Made by a program: the position numbers and the translations under genes. Positions 8,369-17,201 of a stretch of DNA of 64,000 nucleotides are shown in pieces (the first letter of the stretch is position 1; each line of letters opens with the position of its first letter). The notes below the pieces were generated by a model that did not search any database, was not told the DNA's origin, and was given only the letters and a program-made list of their open reading frames with translations. Source of the DNA: Anthocerotibacter panamensis C109 (GTDB lineage: Bacteria; Cyanobacteriota; Cyanobacteriia; Gloeobacterales; Anthocerotibacteraceae); the NCBI RefSeq assembly GCF_018389385.1, contig NZ_CP062698.1:437501-501500 (forward strand), read 5' to 3'.

Positions 8369-9325
8369 CTATGGTTTCCCTGGGATGAACCCGCCGGTGA
8401 GGTGGATAGAGCCGAACTGCCAAGCGTGAGGTAGGATGTCTTTGCGAAATATTTGGGCAGCACGGGGCATATAGCGGTTCGGATCGGTCAAGAGGGTGAT
8501 GGTGCGGCGCATCTCCAATTCCTGGACAGCAACTTGGCGCAGGACGCCCAACCGCAATTCTTTATCGATGGCGGTAGTGGACACAAAAGCTACCCCCAGA
8601 CTGGCCTGGACTGCTGTTTTGATGGCCTCAATCGAACTCAGTTCCATCTCGATGCGCAGGGCATGGATATCCACGCCTGCCTGGAGTAAGACCTCGTCGA
8701 TGACTTTGCGGGTTGTGGAGGAAGGATCAAGACCAATGAATTTGAGATTGTAGAGGTCGTGTTTGTTCACTCGGGTGCGGTTGCACAATTCGTGGTCGGC
8801 GGGCACCACCAGGACTAGGGCATCCTCCGCAAAGGGCTGGATTTCCAGGCGCTCCTCCAACTCTTCGGGAGGCTCTCCACCGACGACCCCAAGGTCAAAC
8901 CTTCCCTCTGCCACCCCATAGGCGGTCCGACGCGTCGAGAGGACATGGAGTTGTACGGCCACGTCTGGGTATTGCTGGCGAAAAAGGCCAATCAAGCGCG
9001 GGAGCAGATAGGTGCCTGTCGTCTGGGAAGCTCCGATAGTGAGGCTGCCGCCATGCAGTCGGTCGAGGTCTTCGATGGCGCGGCGGGCTTCTTCCGCGAG
9101 GGTCAAGAGGCGTTGGGCATATTCTAGAAGCAGTCTGCCCGCCTGGGTGAGTTCGGCTTTGCGGCCTGCCCGGTCAAAGATGGGCACTCCGAGGCCACGC
9201 TCCAGGTTTTGGATTTGCAGGCTCACCGCAGGCTGTGAGATGTACATGACCTCAGCAGCCCGTTTAAAGCTGCCCTGCTCGACGATGGCTTGTAAAATCC
9301 TCAGCTGTTCCAGGTTGAAGGACAT
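8369..9325 (-). CDS. rbcR: LysR-type regulator of the RbcR/Ycf30 group
   Basis: 318 residues with an N-terminal winged HTH (FNLEQLRILQAIVEQGSFKR..ISQPAVSLQIQNLE) and a LysR substrate-binding domain. GGSLTIGASQTTGTYLLPRL and VQLHVLSTRRTAYGVAEG are near-identical to the RbcR/Ycf30 signature found in cyanobacteria and red-lineage plastids, where the protein activates Rubisco genes in response to carbon metabolites. SSIEAIKTAVQASLGVAFVS is the conserved effector-domain hinge. No rbc genes are in the window, so the target is assigned by family only. Divergent from the DUF3084 gene, with a 167-bp intergenic region that could hold its own operator. Confidence 0.88.
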   Translation of the reverse strand: MSFNLEQLRILQAIVEQGSFKRAAEVMYISQPAVSLQIQNLERGLGVPIFDRAGRKAELTQAGRLLLEYAQRLLTLAEEARRAIEDLDRLHGGSLTIGASQTTGTYLLPRLIGLFRQQYPDVAVQLHVLSTRRTAYGVAEGRFDLGVVGGEPPEELEERLEIQPFAEDALVLVVPADHELCNRTRVNKHDLYNLKFIGLDPSSTTRKVIDEVLLQAGVDIHALRIEMELSSIEAIKTAVQASLGVAFVSTTAIDKELRLGVLRQVAVQELEMRRTITLLTDPNRYMPRAAQIFRKDILPHAWQFGSIHLTGGFIPGKP

Positions 9326-9492
9326 CTATAACGATTTCCTATGCGAATGTCTCCGATTATATCAACAGGCGTATCGCTCCCTATCGCCTAGGCTAGGACG
9401 CTGCCCCGGTGCGCTCGGGAGCGCAAGTTTGGTAAAAAAGTGGTAGCTGGGGGATGGGTTGAGGTAGGATTTCGGTACATCTGTGGGGAAAG

Positions 9493-10821
9493 ATGACCGG
9501 GCTTTGGCTACTTGCGACGATTCTTCTACTGGGGGGCATGGTTGCCACCATCGGGGATCGCCTTGGGTTCCGAGTGGGCAAGGCACGGTTGAGTATTCTG
9601 GGATTACGACCCAAATATACGGCCACCGTAGCAACTTTTATCACCGGGCTCATTGTCTCGGCGGTCACCATGGGCTTGATCCTAGCCGTCTCAGAGCAGG
9701 TGCGCATCGGTTTTTTTTCTCTGGACCGGCTCTTGGCAGAGTTGCAGGACGCGCGCAATCAAAAAGAAGCCACCCAAGAAGAACTCCAAGCAGCCCAGCA
9801 GTTACGCACTAAAGCTGAGGACCAGCTTCACCTGACCAACCAACAGCTCCAAGGAGCCCAAAAGCGCCAGCAAGTGGCCGGAGCCAAGCTCAAGACTCTC
9901 GAAAAACAGGTCGTCGAAGTCCGGCAGCGCTCCTTGGCGCTCGAAGCTGAAGCGACCCAAGCCCAAAAAAAACTGGCCCAAGCCCAAGCGCAAGTCGCCT
10001 CCCTCCAGACCGAAGAAGCACGCTTGATGGGCCGCCAACGAACCCTGCAAGCGAGCAACCAAAAGCTACAGCGGACCCTGGAGGTCAAGCGCTCCGAAGT
10101 CACCGCATTAAAGACGCTTCAGACCGAACTGTTGGCTGCCTTGGACAGGCAGACGGCTCAAGCCGACCTGAGTGGAATCGCCCTGCGCAAGGGAAATTTT
10201 ATCCTCCAAGCTGAGGACGTGATCAGTACAGGAATTATTGCTGCAGGGCTGTCCCGGCAGCGTCAACAGGAGGCGCTTGACCGCCTTTTTGCCAGTGCTG
10301 AGATGGAGGTGCGTAGGCGTGGAGCCGCTCCCGACCCACGGGTAGAACCCGACCGAGCCTTGGTAATCCCTAGGGAGTTGGTGACGCAGATTTTGGCTAA
10401 CCTGTCGCTAGACAAGGACTCTATTGTCCAGATCCTGGCGGCTCAAAATAGCCTCCGGGGAGAAGCGGTACCGGTCATTGCCAGTGTCCAGCCCAATACA
10501 GTGCTGTTTGCTTCCGGGGAGGTGGTAGCCAGCCAGGAGATGACCCTACCCCAATCAGAGGAAGCACTGGTCCACCAGCTCGATCAGTTGTTTCAGCAGG
10601 CAGGTAAACATGCCCGCAACCGGGGGATTTTAACTACGGAGAACGGTCAAGTCGGGGCTTTCTCCGAAGAGGCGCTCACCCGCCTGAAGCAAGACCTACG
10701 CAAATATCAGGGGGCTGTGACCCTCCAAGCGGTGACCAGTGAAACCATTTACCGACGCGGTCCGCTCAACCTCAAACTGGTGGCTTTACAAAACGGGCGG
10801 GTCCTGACCCGTACCCTTTAA
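9493..10821 (+). CDS. DUF3084 family membrane-anchored coiled-coil protein
   Basis: 442 residues starting at ATG 9493 with GGGGAAAG before it. Two transmembrane helices (about residues 4-20 and 45-66) flank the short loop GDRLGFRVGKARLSILGLRP, the hallmark of DUF3084. Residues about 80-215 form a long Gln/Ala/Glu-rich coiled coil. A globular C-terminal domain follows (GNFILQAEDVISTGIIAAGL...TVLFASGEVVASQEM). The family is almost confined to cyanobacteria and its role is unknown; the architecture suggests an envelope scaffold. The coiled coil is highly repetitive in codon use (CAA/GCC runs), so high-scoring frames on the other strand here are spurious. Confidence 0.88.
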   Translation: MTGLWLLATILLLGGMVATIGDRLGFRVGKARLSILGLRPKYTATVATFITGLIVSAVTMGLILAVSEQVRIGFFSLDRLLAELQDARNQKEATQEELQAAQQLRTKAEDQLHLTNQQLQGAQKRQQVAGAKLKTLEKQVVEVRQRSLALEAEATQAQKKLAQAQAQVASLQTEEARLMGRQRTLQASNQKLQRTLEVKRSEVTALKTLQTELLAALDRQTAQADLSGIALRKGNFILQAEDVISTGIIAAGLSRQRQQEALDRLFASAEMEVRRRGAAPDPRVEPDRALVIPRELVTQILANLSLDKDSIVQILAAQNSLRGEAVPVIASVQPNTVLFASGEVVASQEMTLPQSEEALVHQLDQLFQQAGKHARNRGILTTENGQVGAFSEEALTRLKQDLRKYQGAVTLQAVTSETIYRRGPLNLKLVALQNGRVLTRTL

Positions 10822-10862
10822 GAAAGAAAATGTCATGATGAATTAGCCCTGGTCCTTCAGCT

Positions 10863-11396
10863 ATGCCGCAGCGAAACGTGCCTTCTCAACTCCTTGCGCT
10901 CCAGCGCATCTTCTGGCCCCGGTTGCTCACGGGACTAGCTCTGTTCAGTCTCCTGGGAAGCTTGAGCGCAACCGCCCAAAAAGTTGGCTATGACTACAGT
11001 TCGAGTAACCAGACCGGAAAGGACTTCTCAAAGCAGAATCTCACTAACGTAAAATTTTCTCGCGCTGTCTTAAAGCGTACCAATTTCCAGAGCGCCAACC
11101 TGCGGGCGTCGATCATGAGCGGAGCGGACTTGACCGAGGCGGATTTTCGGGGGGCGGACCTGACGGGGGTTTTCCTCAACAACTCCAAGGTGGTTAATAC
11201 AAAGCTGGATGGGGCCAACCTCACCGCAGCTATTGCCTACGGAGCCCGCTTCAAAGGAGTCACGATCAAGGGGGCGGACTTCACCAATGCGGTCCTAGAC
11301 AGCTTCACCGTGGACGAGCTGTGCAAGGTAGCCGAAGGGGTTAATCCCATCACCAAACACAGTACCCGCAAGTCCCTCAACTGTCCTGGGAGCTAA
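10863..11396 (+). CDS. Exported pentapeptide-repeat protein
   Basis: 177 residues. An N-terminal signal sequence (LLTGLALFSLLGSLSATAQ) is followed by about 17 pentapeptide units of the A(D/N)LXX type (TNFQSANLRASIMSGADLTEADFRGADLTG..), which fold as a right-handed quadrilateral beta-helix. The C-terminus has VDELCKVAEGVNPITKHSTRKSLNCPGS with two Cys that could form a disulfide. This layout matches the lumenal pentapeptide proteins of cyanobacteria and chloroplasts (TL15/TL20.3 type), whose function is unsettled. In a cell without separate thylakoids the protein would sit in the periplasm. Confidence 0.85.
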   Translation: MPQRNVPSQLLALQRIFWPRLLTGLALFSLLGSLSATAQKVGYDYSSSNQTGKDFSKQNLTNVKFSRAVLKRTNFQSANLRASIMSGADLTEADFRGADLTGVFLNNSKVVNTKLDGANLTAAIAYGARFKGVTIKGADFTNAVLDSFTVDELCKVAEGVNPITKHSTRKSLNCPGS

Positions 11397-11410
11397 GTAT
11401 CTCGTCTGCC

Positions 11411-12307
11411 ATGAATCTTATTCCCCAGGCTCCTCCTGATTTTCGCTCTGGGTTTGTAGCCCTGATCGGTCGCCCTAATGTGGGTAAATCTACTTTGCTC
11501 AACCGGGTTTTGGGGGAGAAAATTGCCATCACTTCGCCGGTAGCCCAGACCACCCGCCATTCGATCCGTGGTATTCTCACCCGACCGACCAGCCAGATCA
11601 TCTTTATCGACACGCCCGGTATTCACAAGCCCCGCCATCAGTTGGGAGAAACGTTGGTGATGACAGCCCGTTCCGCCATGGCGCAGGTGGATGTAGTGGT
11701 TTTTGTGGCCGATGCCTCGACGGAGTGTGGAGCCGGGGACCGCCTCATCGCCACAACGCTCATCCCTAACACAATGCTCCCTGTGCTCTTGCTCAACAAA
11801 ATAGACCTCGCGGCGGACCGCCAGGAGGCGAGCTACCAGGCCCTCTGGAGCGTACCAACGCCTATGTTTAAGGTTTCGGCCCAGACGGGAGAGGGGATTG
11901 AGCATTTTTTGAAAGGGCTGGAGGCGCTGTTGCCGTCTGGCCCCTACTATTACCCGCCGGATAGCCTCACGGACCAGACCGAGCGCGTCCTGTGCGCCGA
12001 ACTCATCCGCGAACAGATTCTCCATCAGACCACCGAAGAGGTTCCCCACGCGGTGGCAGTAGTGATTGAAGCGATGGAAGAACAGCCCCGGATCACCCGT
12101 ATCCGTGCTGTGATCTATGTCGAGCGCGATTCTCAAAAGGGCATCCTCATCGGCAAGGGCGGTCAGCGGCTCAAGGAGATCAACACCCATGCCCGTTTGG
12201 CTATGGAAGAGATGCTCCAGACCAAAGTCTATCTGGAGGTCTTCGTCAAGGTCGAGAACCGCTGGCGGCAGAATCCGCGCACAGTCAAAGCGTTATATCC
12301 GCAATGA
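11411..12307 (+). CDS. era: GTPase Era
   Basis: 298 residues. The G domain has GRPNVGKST (20-28), the G2 region VAQTTRHSIRGI, DTPG (67-70) and NKID (129-132). The C-terminal KH domain has the GxxG loop in LIGKGGQRLKEI. Era binds the 3' end of 16S rRNA and helps mature the 30S subunit. It lies 14 bp after the pentapeptide gene. Its last 23 bases overlap, tail to tail, the end of the ARC6-like gene on the other strand. Confidence 0.97.
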   Translation: MNLIPQAPPDFRSGFVALIGRPNVGKSTLLNRVLGEKIAITSPVAQTTRHSIRGILTRPTSQIIFIDTPGIHKPRHQLGETLVMTARSAMAQVDVVVFVADASTECGAGDRLIATTLIPNTMLPVLLLNKIDLAADRQEASYQALWSVPTPMFKVSAQTGEGIEHFLKGLEALLPSGPYYYPPDSLTDQTERVLCAELIREQILHQTTEEVPHAVAVVIEAMEEQPRITRIRAVIYVERDSQKGILIGKGGQRLKEINTHARLAMEEMLQTKVYLEVFVKVENRWRQNPRTVKALYPQ

Positions 12308-14114
12308 CCCAGCCGACTGGGGTGCGCTGGAGGGTATAGCGAACCGTATAGCTCTTGCGGTAGGAGCGCTGACGGTTGAGCTGGTCTCCTTCGTAGAACT
12401 GGGCCGCTTCTTGGAGCCGCACGGTGACTGTGCCTTGTGCTTGGTCTAGCGGTTCGACGCGGGTCACCCGGACTTCCTCTAAGGTGTAGCGCCAGTGATG
12501 TCCGGCTCGGGCCATAGCCTGAGCGCGTCCTGCCCACTGCTGATGTTGGGCTTTACTGAGAACCTGAGCTAGACCGCTGATGTCGTGATGGATGCCCAGA
12601 GCCTGTTGCTTGACCCGCTGCCAGTTTTGGATGACGACAGTGGCGGTAGCTGCGTCCAGTTTTGCCGGGGCGGGCACAGAGGGAACAGACGGGGTCGGTC
12701 GTGGGGTAGTTGTAGCGGGGGCTGGGGCTTCGGAGCGCACTGGATTCGCAGGCGGGGGCACTGCGGGCAGTACCTGGGGTACAGGCGCTCGCTGGCTCAC
12801 GATGGGCAGGGTGGGTGAGGTGACGCGGGTATACCAAAAAGCGGCTAATCCTCCAGCTAATCCCACCAGAAGTAGCCCCGGTACCAACCCGCGGCGACGA
12901 AGGGCAGGGGTGGGCAGGGGGAGGTCGGATAGGTCAGGGCTGACCGCAGGAGCATCCTGGGATGAATCGGCAGCTTGCGCCTCCAGGCTCTGCTGGACTT
13001 GGGGCTGGGCGAAGTAGTTATGGAGCGTGACGCCCTGGTCCTTGAGGTCGCGGGTCTGGGAGAAGAGTTGCCCGGTGATCCAGTCCTGGGCGTATTGGCA
13101 GAGGCCAGGAAGCTGGTCGGGAGCCCCCGTCGAGAGACGCTGGATCGACGCGAGTGCCGCCATGTCAGTACTGCGGGCTAGGGCTTGTTCAGCAGCTTCC
13201 ACCTGACCCAAAAGTAGGGCACAGACCGCCAGCTCCAGCGAGACATCCCGGCGTTGAGCCAGACGGATGAGATAGCCTCGGGCTTGGCGGATCAAAGAAG
13301 GCTCAGCGAGGGCCAGCCCCTGAGCAATCAAAACCTGGGAGACCAGATAAGAAGCACCCATGGAGGGACGTTCGGCTTCCCGCGCGAAGATAGCCCGCTG
13401 CTCGTCGGCATTCAGCAGGGGCAATAGCTCCTGGATGAACTGGAATAATTGGTCGCGGTTGAGGTTAGAGCCATCCTGACCGTCTCCTTCGATGCCCTTG
13501 CGCTCCTCAAGCATCTGTTCAAACTGCTGGATAGCCAAGGACCGTCCGCCAGCCTCCTCTAGTTCAAGGAGTTCCAGGATCAAGTAGGGTCTGGCTTGCC
13601 TAAGACGTTCCTGAAGTTCGCGCTCCAGGTTGGTGAAACGCTTGGAGGGGGTGATCAGTTCCTGGGCAGCTTGGATTTGGGCGACAGCCAGGGCGACCTT
13701 GCCCTGCTGTAGCAGTTGTGCACCGTACTCCCGCAGTGCCAGCGCAGTTACTAGGGTGCCGTCTGGGGTTTGCTGTACCTGGGGACTATATTCCAGGACG
13801 GTCTGAAACGCCCCTGCCTCCAAGAGCAGTAAGAGACCGGCGACCGACTGTTGGTCCTCCAGGGTGAGGGATGCACCTGTCTGGGTCAGGGTCTCGTCGT
13901 AGCGGGCGCGGGCTTCACCGTCAGACAGCGTGGCGTAAGCTTGGTGGATGAGTTCCTGGCGTGCAGATAGCACGGGGGCAGAGAACTCAGCCCGCGGCTG
14001 TTGACGCTGGCGGTCAGAGTAGGCTTGCTGAATCTGCTCGAGGGGCGCGGTTCGAGGTACGTTGAGCAGTTGGTAATACTCCAGGGAGATATTTACCGCA
14101 AGGCCAGTAGTCAT
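12285..14114 (-). CDS. ARC6/Ftn2/ZipN-like cell division protein
   Basis: 609 residues. The N-terminus (LEYYQLLNVPRTAPLEQIQQAY...ARQELIHQAYATLSDGEARARYDE) is the J-like domain of Ftn2/ARC6; the HPD tripeptide is absent, as usual for this family. A long helical region follows, then a Pro/Ala-rich linker around one transmembrane helix (RGLVPGLLLVGLAGGLAAFWY). The C-terminal about 110 residues (ATATVVIQNWQRVKQQALG...RRSYRKSYTVRYTLQRTPVGWVIADITL) match the IMS/DUF4101 domain. In other cyanobacteria the protein anchors FtsZ to the membrane and recruits other division proteins. Confidence 0.9.
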   Translation of the reverse strand: MTTGLAVNISLEYYQLLNVPRTAPLEQIQQAYSDRQRQQPRAEFSAPVLSARQELIHQAYATLSDGEARARYDETLTQTGASLTLEDQQSVAGLLLLLEAGAFQTVLEYSPQVQQTPDGTLVTALALREYGAQLLQQGKVALAVAQIQAAQELITPSKRFTNLERELQERLRQARPYLILELLELEEAGGRSLAIQQFEQMLEERKGIEGDGQDGSNLNRDQLFQFIQELLPLLNADEQRAIFAREAERPSMGASYLVSQVLIAQGLALAEPSLIRQARGYLIRLAQRRDVSLELAVCALLLGQVEAAEQALARSTDMAALASIQRLSTGAPDQLPGLCQYAQDWITGQLFSQTRDLKDQGVTLHNYFAQPQVQQSLEAQAADSSQDAPAVSPDLSDLPLPTPALRRRGLVPGLLLVGLAGGLAAFWYTRVTSPTLPIVSQRAPVPQVLPAVPPPANPVRSEAPAPATTTPRPTPSVPSVPAPAKLDAATATVVIQNWQRVKQQALGIHHDISGLAQVLSKAQHQQWAGRAQAMARAGHHWRYTLEEVRVTRVEPLDQAQGTVTVRLQEAAQFYEGDQLNRQRSYRKSYTVRYTLQRTPVGWVIADITL

Positions 14115-14165
14115 GGGTCAGCCCTTCTTGGTTATTGTCTACGATACACCTCAATCTGGAGTTAC

Positions 14166-15497
14166 TCAGCGGTCACGGCTTGCGACACCCAGTTGCCGGA
14201 ACAAAAGCGGGGGTACTCGCGAGGCCCCAAAGACCCACTCGGGCTCGCTGCCGATGACTTCTAGTGCTTGTCCGGCGATAAATAGATTCCCGGCGACCAT
14301 GGTGTTCTTGACCCGGCCTACGATCTCCCCGTGCTCGACTTTATAGCCTAGATCCAAGTTCACCGAGAATTCCCCAGCCAATTGGTTGGACTGACCCGCG
14401 CCTAAGACCTGATCGACAATAATGCCTTCTTTGAGGCTGTTGACCATTTGTGCAAAAGTTGCGTCCCCAGGAGTGATGCACAGGTTCACCAGACGGGGTG
14501 TGGGCCGACCTAGCCCACCGCGCAGGCCGTTGCCCGTGGGTGCACAACCGGCGCGTTGCGCCCAAGTGCGGTCCCAATAAAAGCCCTTGACCACCCCGTT
14601 CTCAATCAAGGCTTTAGTTTGGGTCGCGGTGCCCTCATCATCTACCCGACGACGGCCCACGCCCTGGGTTGGATCTTCATAGACCGTCAGGCGCGGGTCA
14701 AAGAGGTGCTCCCCAACTTTATCGGCGAGGGGTGAAGATTTTTGTACGACGCTCTGCCCAGAAAAAATAGTCCGCAGGAGCCCGCCAAAGACTGAAGCCA
14801 CCGCCCGAGGCGTAAAGATGACCGGCAGGGTCCCCCCACTGACGGTGGCAGTAGACGTGGCCCAAGTCAGTTTGGTCTGAATTTCGGTAAGCAGCGCCTG
14901 GTAGTCGGGCTCCTCGCTGCGTGTGGCGCTATAGCTATAGATATTGAGGAGGTCCTCCCCACGCACCCAATTGGCTCCCAGGCTAGCCGCGACTGTCTGG
15001 GCACTCTGCTGATAAAAAGCCCCGTTGCTGGTCGCCACGGCTCGGGTGCTGGTATTGACCGTGAAATCAGCGCTCACCAGCAGGTCAGGATTATAGATTC
15101 TCAGTTGAGCGATGAGTTCCTGGCCCTTAGTCACGAGGGCCTGGGTGGTCGGAGGCTCAAAGGAGTCTACTTCCGGGGGTAATTCCGGGAGTACTCCTGC
15201 GAAAGTCAGCGCCGCCGGGTCGCCGATGGATGCGGTTTGGAGGGCGGCTTCAACCAATGATTCGGGGCGCTCTAGGTCTGTGGAGCTGGCAAACCCCAGC
15301 CGTCCCTGATGGATCAAGCGCAAGGCGAGTCCCGCTTCGGCCTTGGTCTGGAGCGATTTGAGGCGGTTGGCTTCAAACTCAATAGGCGTCTGAGCCTGCT
15401 CTAAATAAAATACTTCTGCCTCAGCGCCTTGATGCTGAGCTAGGTCAAGAACTTTGTCGATGGCCCGCAGGGCAATGTCGTTTACTTCCCGAACCAC
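14166..15497 (-). CDS. pmbA: TldE/PmbA-type metalloprotease-family protein
   Basis: 443 residues from GTG 15497, chosen because GGAG sits 7 nt upstream; a TTG at 15554 would extend it. AIDKVLDLAQHQGAEAEVFYLE, FEANRLKSLQTKAEAGLALRL, LGFASSTDLERPESLVEAAL and the C-terminal VEHGEIVGRVKNTMVAGNLF follow the TldD/PmbA family along its length. The HExxxH zinc motif that marks catalytic TldD is absent, so this is the PmbA/TldE type. In bacteria TldD and TldE form a protease that trims peptides such as microcin precursors. No tldD partner is in the window. Confidence 0.9.
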   Translation of the reverse strand: MVREVNDIALRAIDKVLDLAQHQGAEAEVFYLEQAQTPIEFEANRLKSLQTKAEAGLALRLIHQGRLGFASSTDLERPESLVEAALQTASIGDPAALTFAGVLPELPPEVDSFEPPTTQALVTKGQELIAQLRIYNPDLLVSADFTVNTSTRAVATSNGAFYQQSAQTVAASLGANWVRGEDLLNIYSYSATRSEEPDYQALLTEIQTKLTWATSTATVSGGTLPVIFTPRAVASVFGGLLRTIFSGQSVVQKSSPLADKVGEHLFDPRLTVYEDPTQGVGRRRVDDEGTATQTKALIENGVVKGFYWDRTWAQRAGCAPTGNGLRGGLGRPTPRLVNLCITPGDATFAQMVNSLKEGIIVDQVLGAGQSNQLAGEFSVNLDLGYKVEHGEIVGRVKNTMVAGNLFIAGQALEVIGSEPEWVFGASRVPPLLFRQLGVASRDR

Positions 15498-15654
15498 CCT
15501 TATTCTCCGGCAGGATATTTCCCTAGTGTAGGAGTTCTCTGTAGGTCGGGGCAATCAACCCTCCCAGCATCCCCAAGAGCTTCGAGCATGAATTATGGCC
15601 TATAACTTCTAGGCGCGTGCTTTCAGGGCTGATAGTATTGACGGAAACACCTCC

Positions 15655-16797
15655 ATGGGGGGGCTTTTATTAACATGTTCAAAACGCCCCTGTCGGGGTA
15701 GCCAACTTACCCGTTCCCCGCCTGTGGATATCCTCAAAAATTTTCAAGCCTTTTGGTCTTCCCGCACCCCTTTAGTCCGGGGTCTGGTGCTCATTGCGCT
15801 CGGTCTCTTCATTCCTTTGGCGGCACAACTGACCAGCCAACCGACCTATATCCTCAACGTCCTGGTCTCCGCGGGAATCTATATGGTCCTGGCGATGGGC
15901 CTCAATGTCGTCGTCGGCATGGCGGGGCTACTGGATTTGGGCTATATTGCCTTTTTTGCTGTCGGGTCCTATAGCATGGCGATCCTCAGCACCAACTTCG
16001 GATGGAGCTTCTGGGCGGTCTTGCCTGTGGCAGCGCTATTGGCGGGGACTTTCGGAATTCTGCTCGGGGCACCGACTTTGCCTTTGCGCGGGGATTATCT
16101 GGCGATTGTCACGCTGGGTTTCGGGGAGATTATCCGTATTTCGCTCAATAATCTGGACTGGCTGACCAAAGGACCGCAGGGTATTGCAGGCATTCGACCG
16201 CCTTCGGTCCCCTGGTGGGGAGCCGATGGCTTTACGTGGCTGGAGTTGTATCAGCCGATCCAGCTTTATTATCTGGCCTTGATTTTTGTGACGGGGATCT
16301 GGCTCATCACAAGCCGCCTCAAAGATTCGCGCATTGGTCGCGCTTGGTTTGCCATCCGCGAGGATGAGATCGCCGCCGCCGCCATGGGTATCAATACGGT
16401 GCGCCTGAAGTTGCTTGCCTTTGCTAGTGGAGCCGCCTTTGCCGGGGTAGTCGGGGTCCTCTTCGCCAGCCAAATCACGTTTATTTCGCCGGAGAGCTTT
16501 ACGCTGTTTGAATCCGTGATTGTCCTGTCGATGGTGGTTTTGGGCGGGATGGGTTCGGTGCCGGGGGTCGCTTTTGGGGCGGTGCTCCTGGTTGTCCTAC
16601 CCGAAGTATTGCGTAGTTTTTCAGAATATCGAATGCTCATCTTCGGCCTTGCGCTCGTGTTGGTGATGCTCCTCAGACCGCAAGGGTTGCTGGGGGATGG
16701 GCGGGTGGCCCAAGAGATGAACCCCGTTGACGACACGGTCCGAGCGCGCGAAGACCAGAGTTTGCACGATGCCGAGGAGCAAAATTTGAAGGTCTAG
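15655..16797 (+). CDS. Branched-chain (neutral) amino acid ABC transporter permease, LivM/NatD type
   Basis: A polytopic protein of up to 380 residues. YMVLAMGLNVVVGMAGLLDLGYIAFFAVGSY, LRGDYLAIVTLGFGEIIRIS, SRIGRAWFAIREDEIAAAAMGINT and GGMGSVPG are standard LivM motifs, including the EAA-like loop that docks the ATPase. The start is uncertain: ATG 15655 and GTG 15724 are both without Shine-Dalgarno; the core begins near VDILKNFQAFW. The binding protein, second permease and ATPases of the system are not next to it, so the subunits must be encoded elsewhere, as in several cyanobacteria. Confidence 0.88.
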   Translation: MGGLLLTCSKRPCRGSQLTRSPPVDILKNFQAFWSSRTPLVRGLVLIALGLFIPLAAQLTSQPTYILNVLVSAGIYMVLAMGLNVVVGMAGLLDLGYIAFFAVGSYSMAILSTNFGWSFWAVLPVAALLAGTFGILLGAPTLPLRGDYLAIVTLGFGEIIRISLNNLDWLTKGPQGIAGIRPPSVPWWGADGFTWLELYQPIQLYYLALIFVTGIWLITSRLKDSRIGRAWFAIREDEIAAAAMGINTVRLKLLAFASGAAFAGVVGVLFASQITFISPESFTLFESVIVLSMVVLGGMGSVPGVAFGAVLLVVLPEVLRSFSEYRMLIFGLALVLVMLLRPQGLLGDGRVAQEMNPVDDTVRAREDQSLHDAEEQNLKV

Positions 16798-16842
16798 GGT
16801 CTGGAGTATCCGACAATAGAACGTGTATGTGTTTGGTGACTC

Positions 16843-17199
16843 ATGGCTCAGGTTTTACAGGTTGACCCCACCCGCAAGCTCCTCCAGTTTGGTGAATATA
16901 CGGCTGAGGTCACAGGACCTCAGGCTGGGCTGATCTTTGAGGCTCTATTGACCATGCTCCCCGCCGAAAAACTCGCCATGATGGCCCCACCCACCACGCG
17001 CGGCTATACGCTCACGGCTATTTCCCAGGCAGACTACGACCAACTCACCGCCGCTATCGACCAGATCAACCAGGACCTCAAAGAGGAAGTCCTCAGAGCC
17101 AACTTCCGTGCCCGAGAACCCGGAGCCCCCCTCCAAGCCAAGATCTTCCTTGGAGACAAAAAAGTGGTCAGGAGCGTGACCGGAGCCGCGCTTGGCTGA
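16843..17199 (+). CDS. Uncharacterised 118-residue protein
   Basis: A compact soluble protein starting at ATG 16843 behind GGTGACTC. It begins with a short beta-hairpin-like region (LLQFGEYTAEVTGPQ), then AGLIFEALLTMLPAEKLAMM, and a helical stretch (ISQADYDQLTAAIDQINQDLKEEVL). No signal peptide, Cys cluster or known motif is visible. Codon use is like that of its neighbours, so it looks native. The stop lies 2 bp from the stop of the convergent gene at 17202. No function is proposed. Confidence 0.6.
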   Translation: MAQVLQVDPTRKLLQFGEYTAEVTGPQAGLIFEALLTMLPAEKLAMMAPPTTRGYTLTAISQADYDQLTAAIDQINQDLKEEVLRANFRAREPGAPLQAKIFLGDKKVVRSVTGAALG

Positions 17200-17201
17200 C
17201 C

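Noticed and set aside
9802-10103. Long minus-strand frames opposite the DUF3084 coiled coil
   Set aside because: They are the complement of repetitive CAA/GCC/CTC codons in a clear coiled-coil gene and give unnatural protein sequences.
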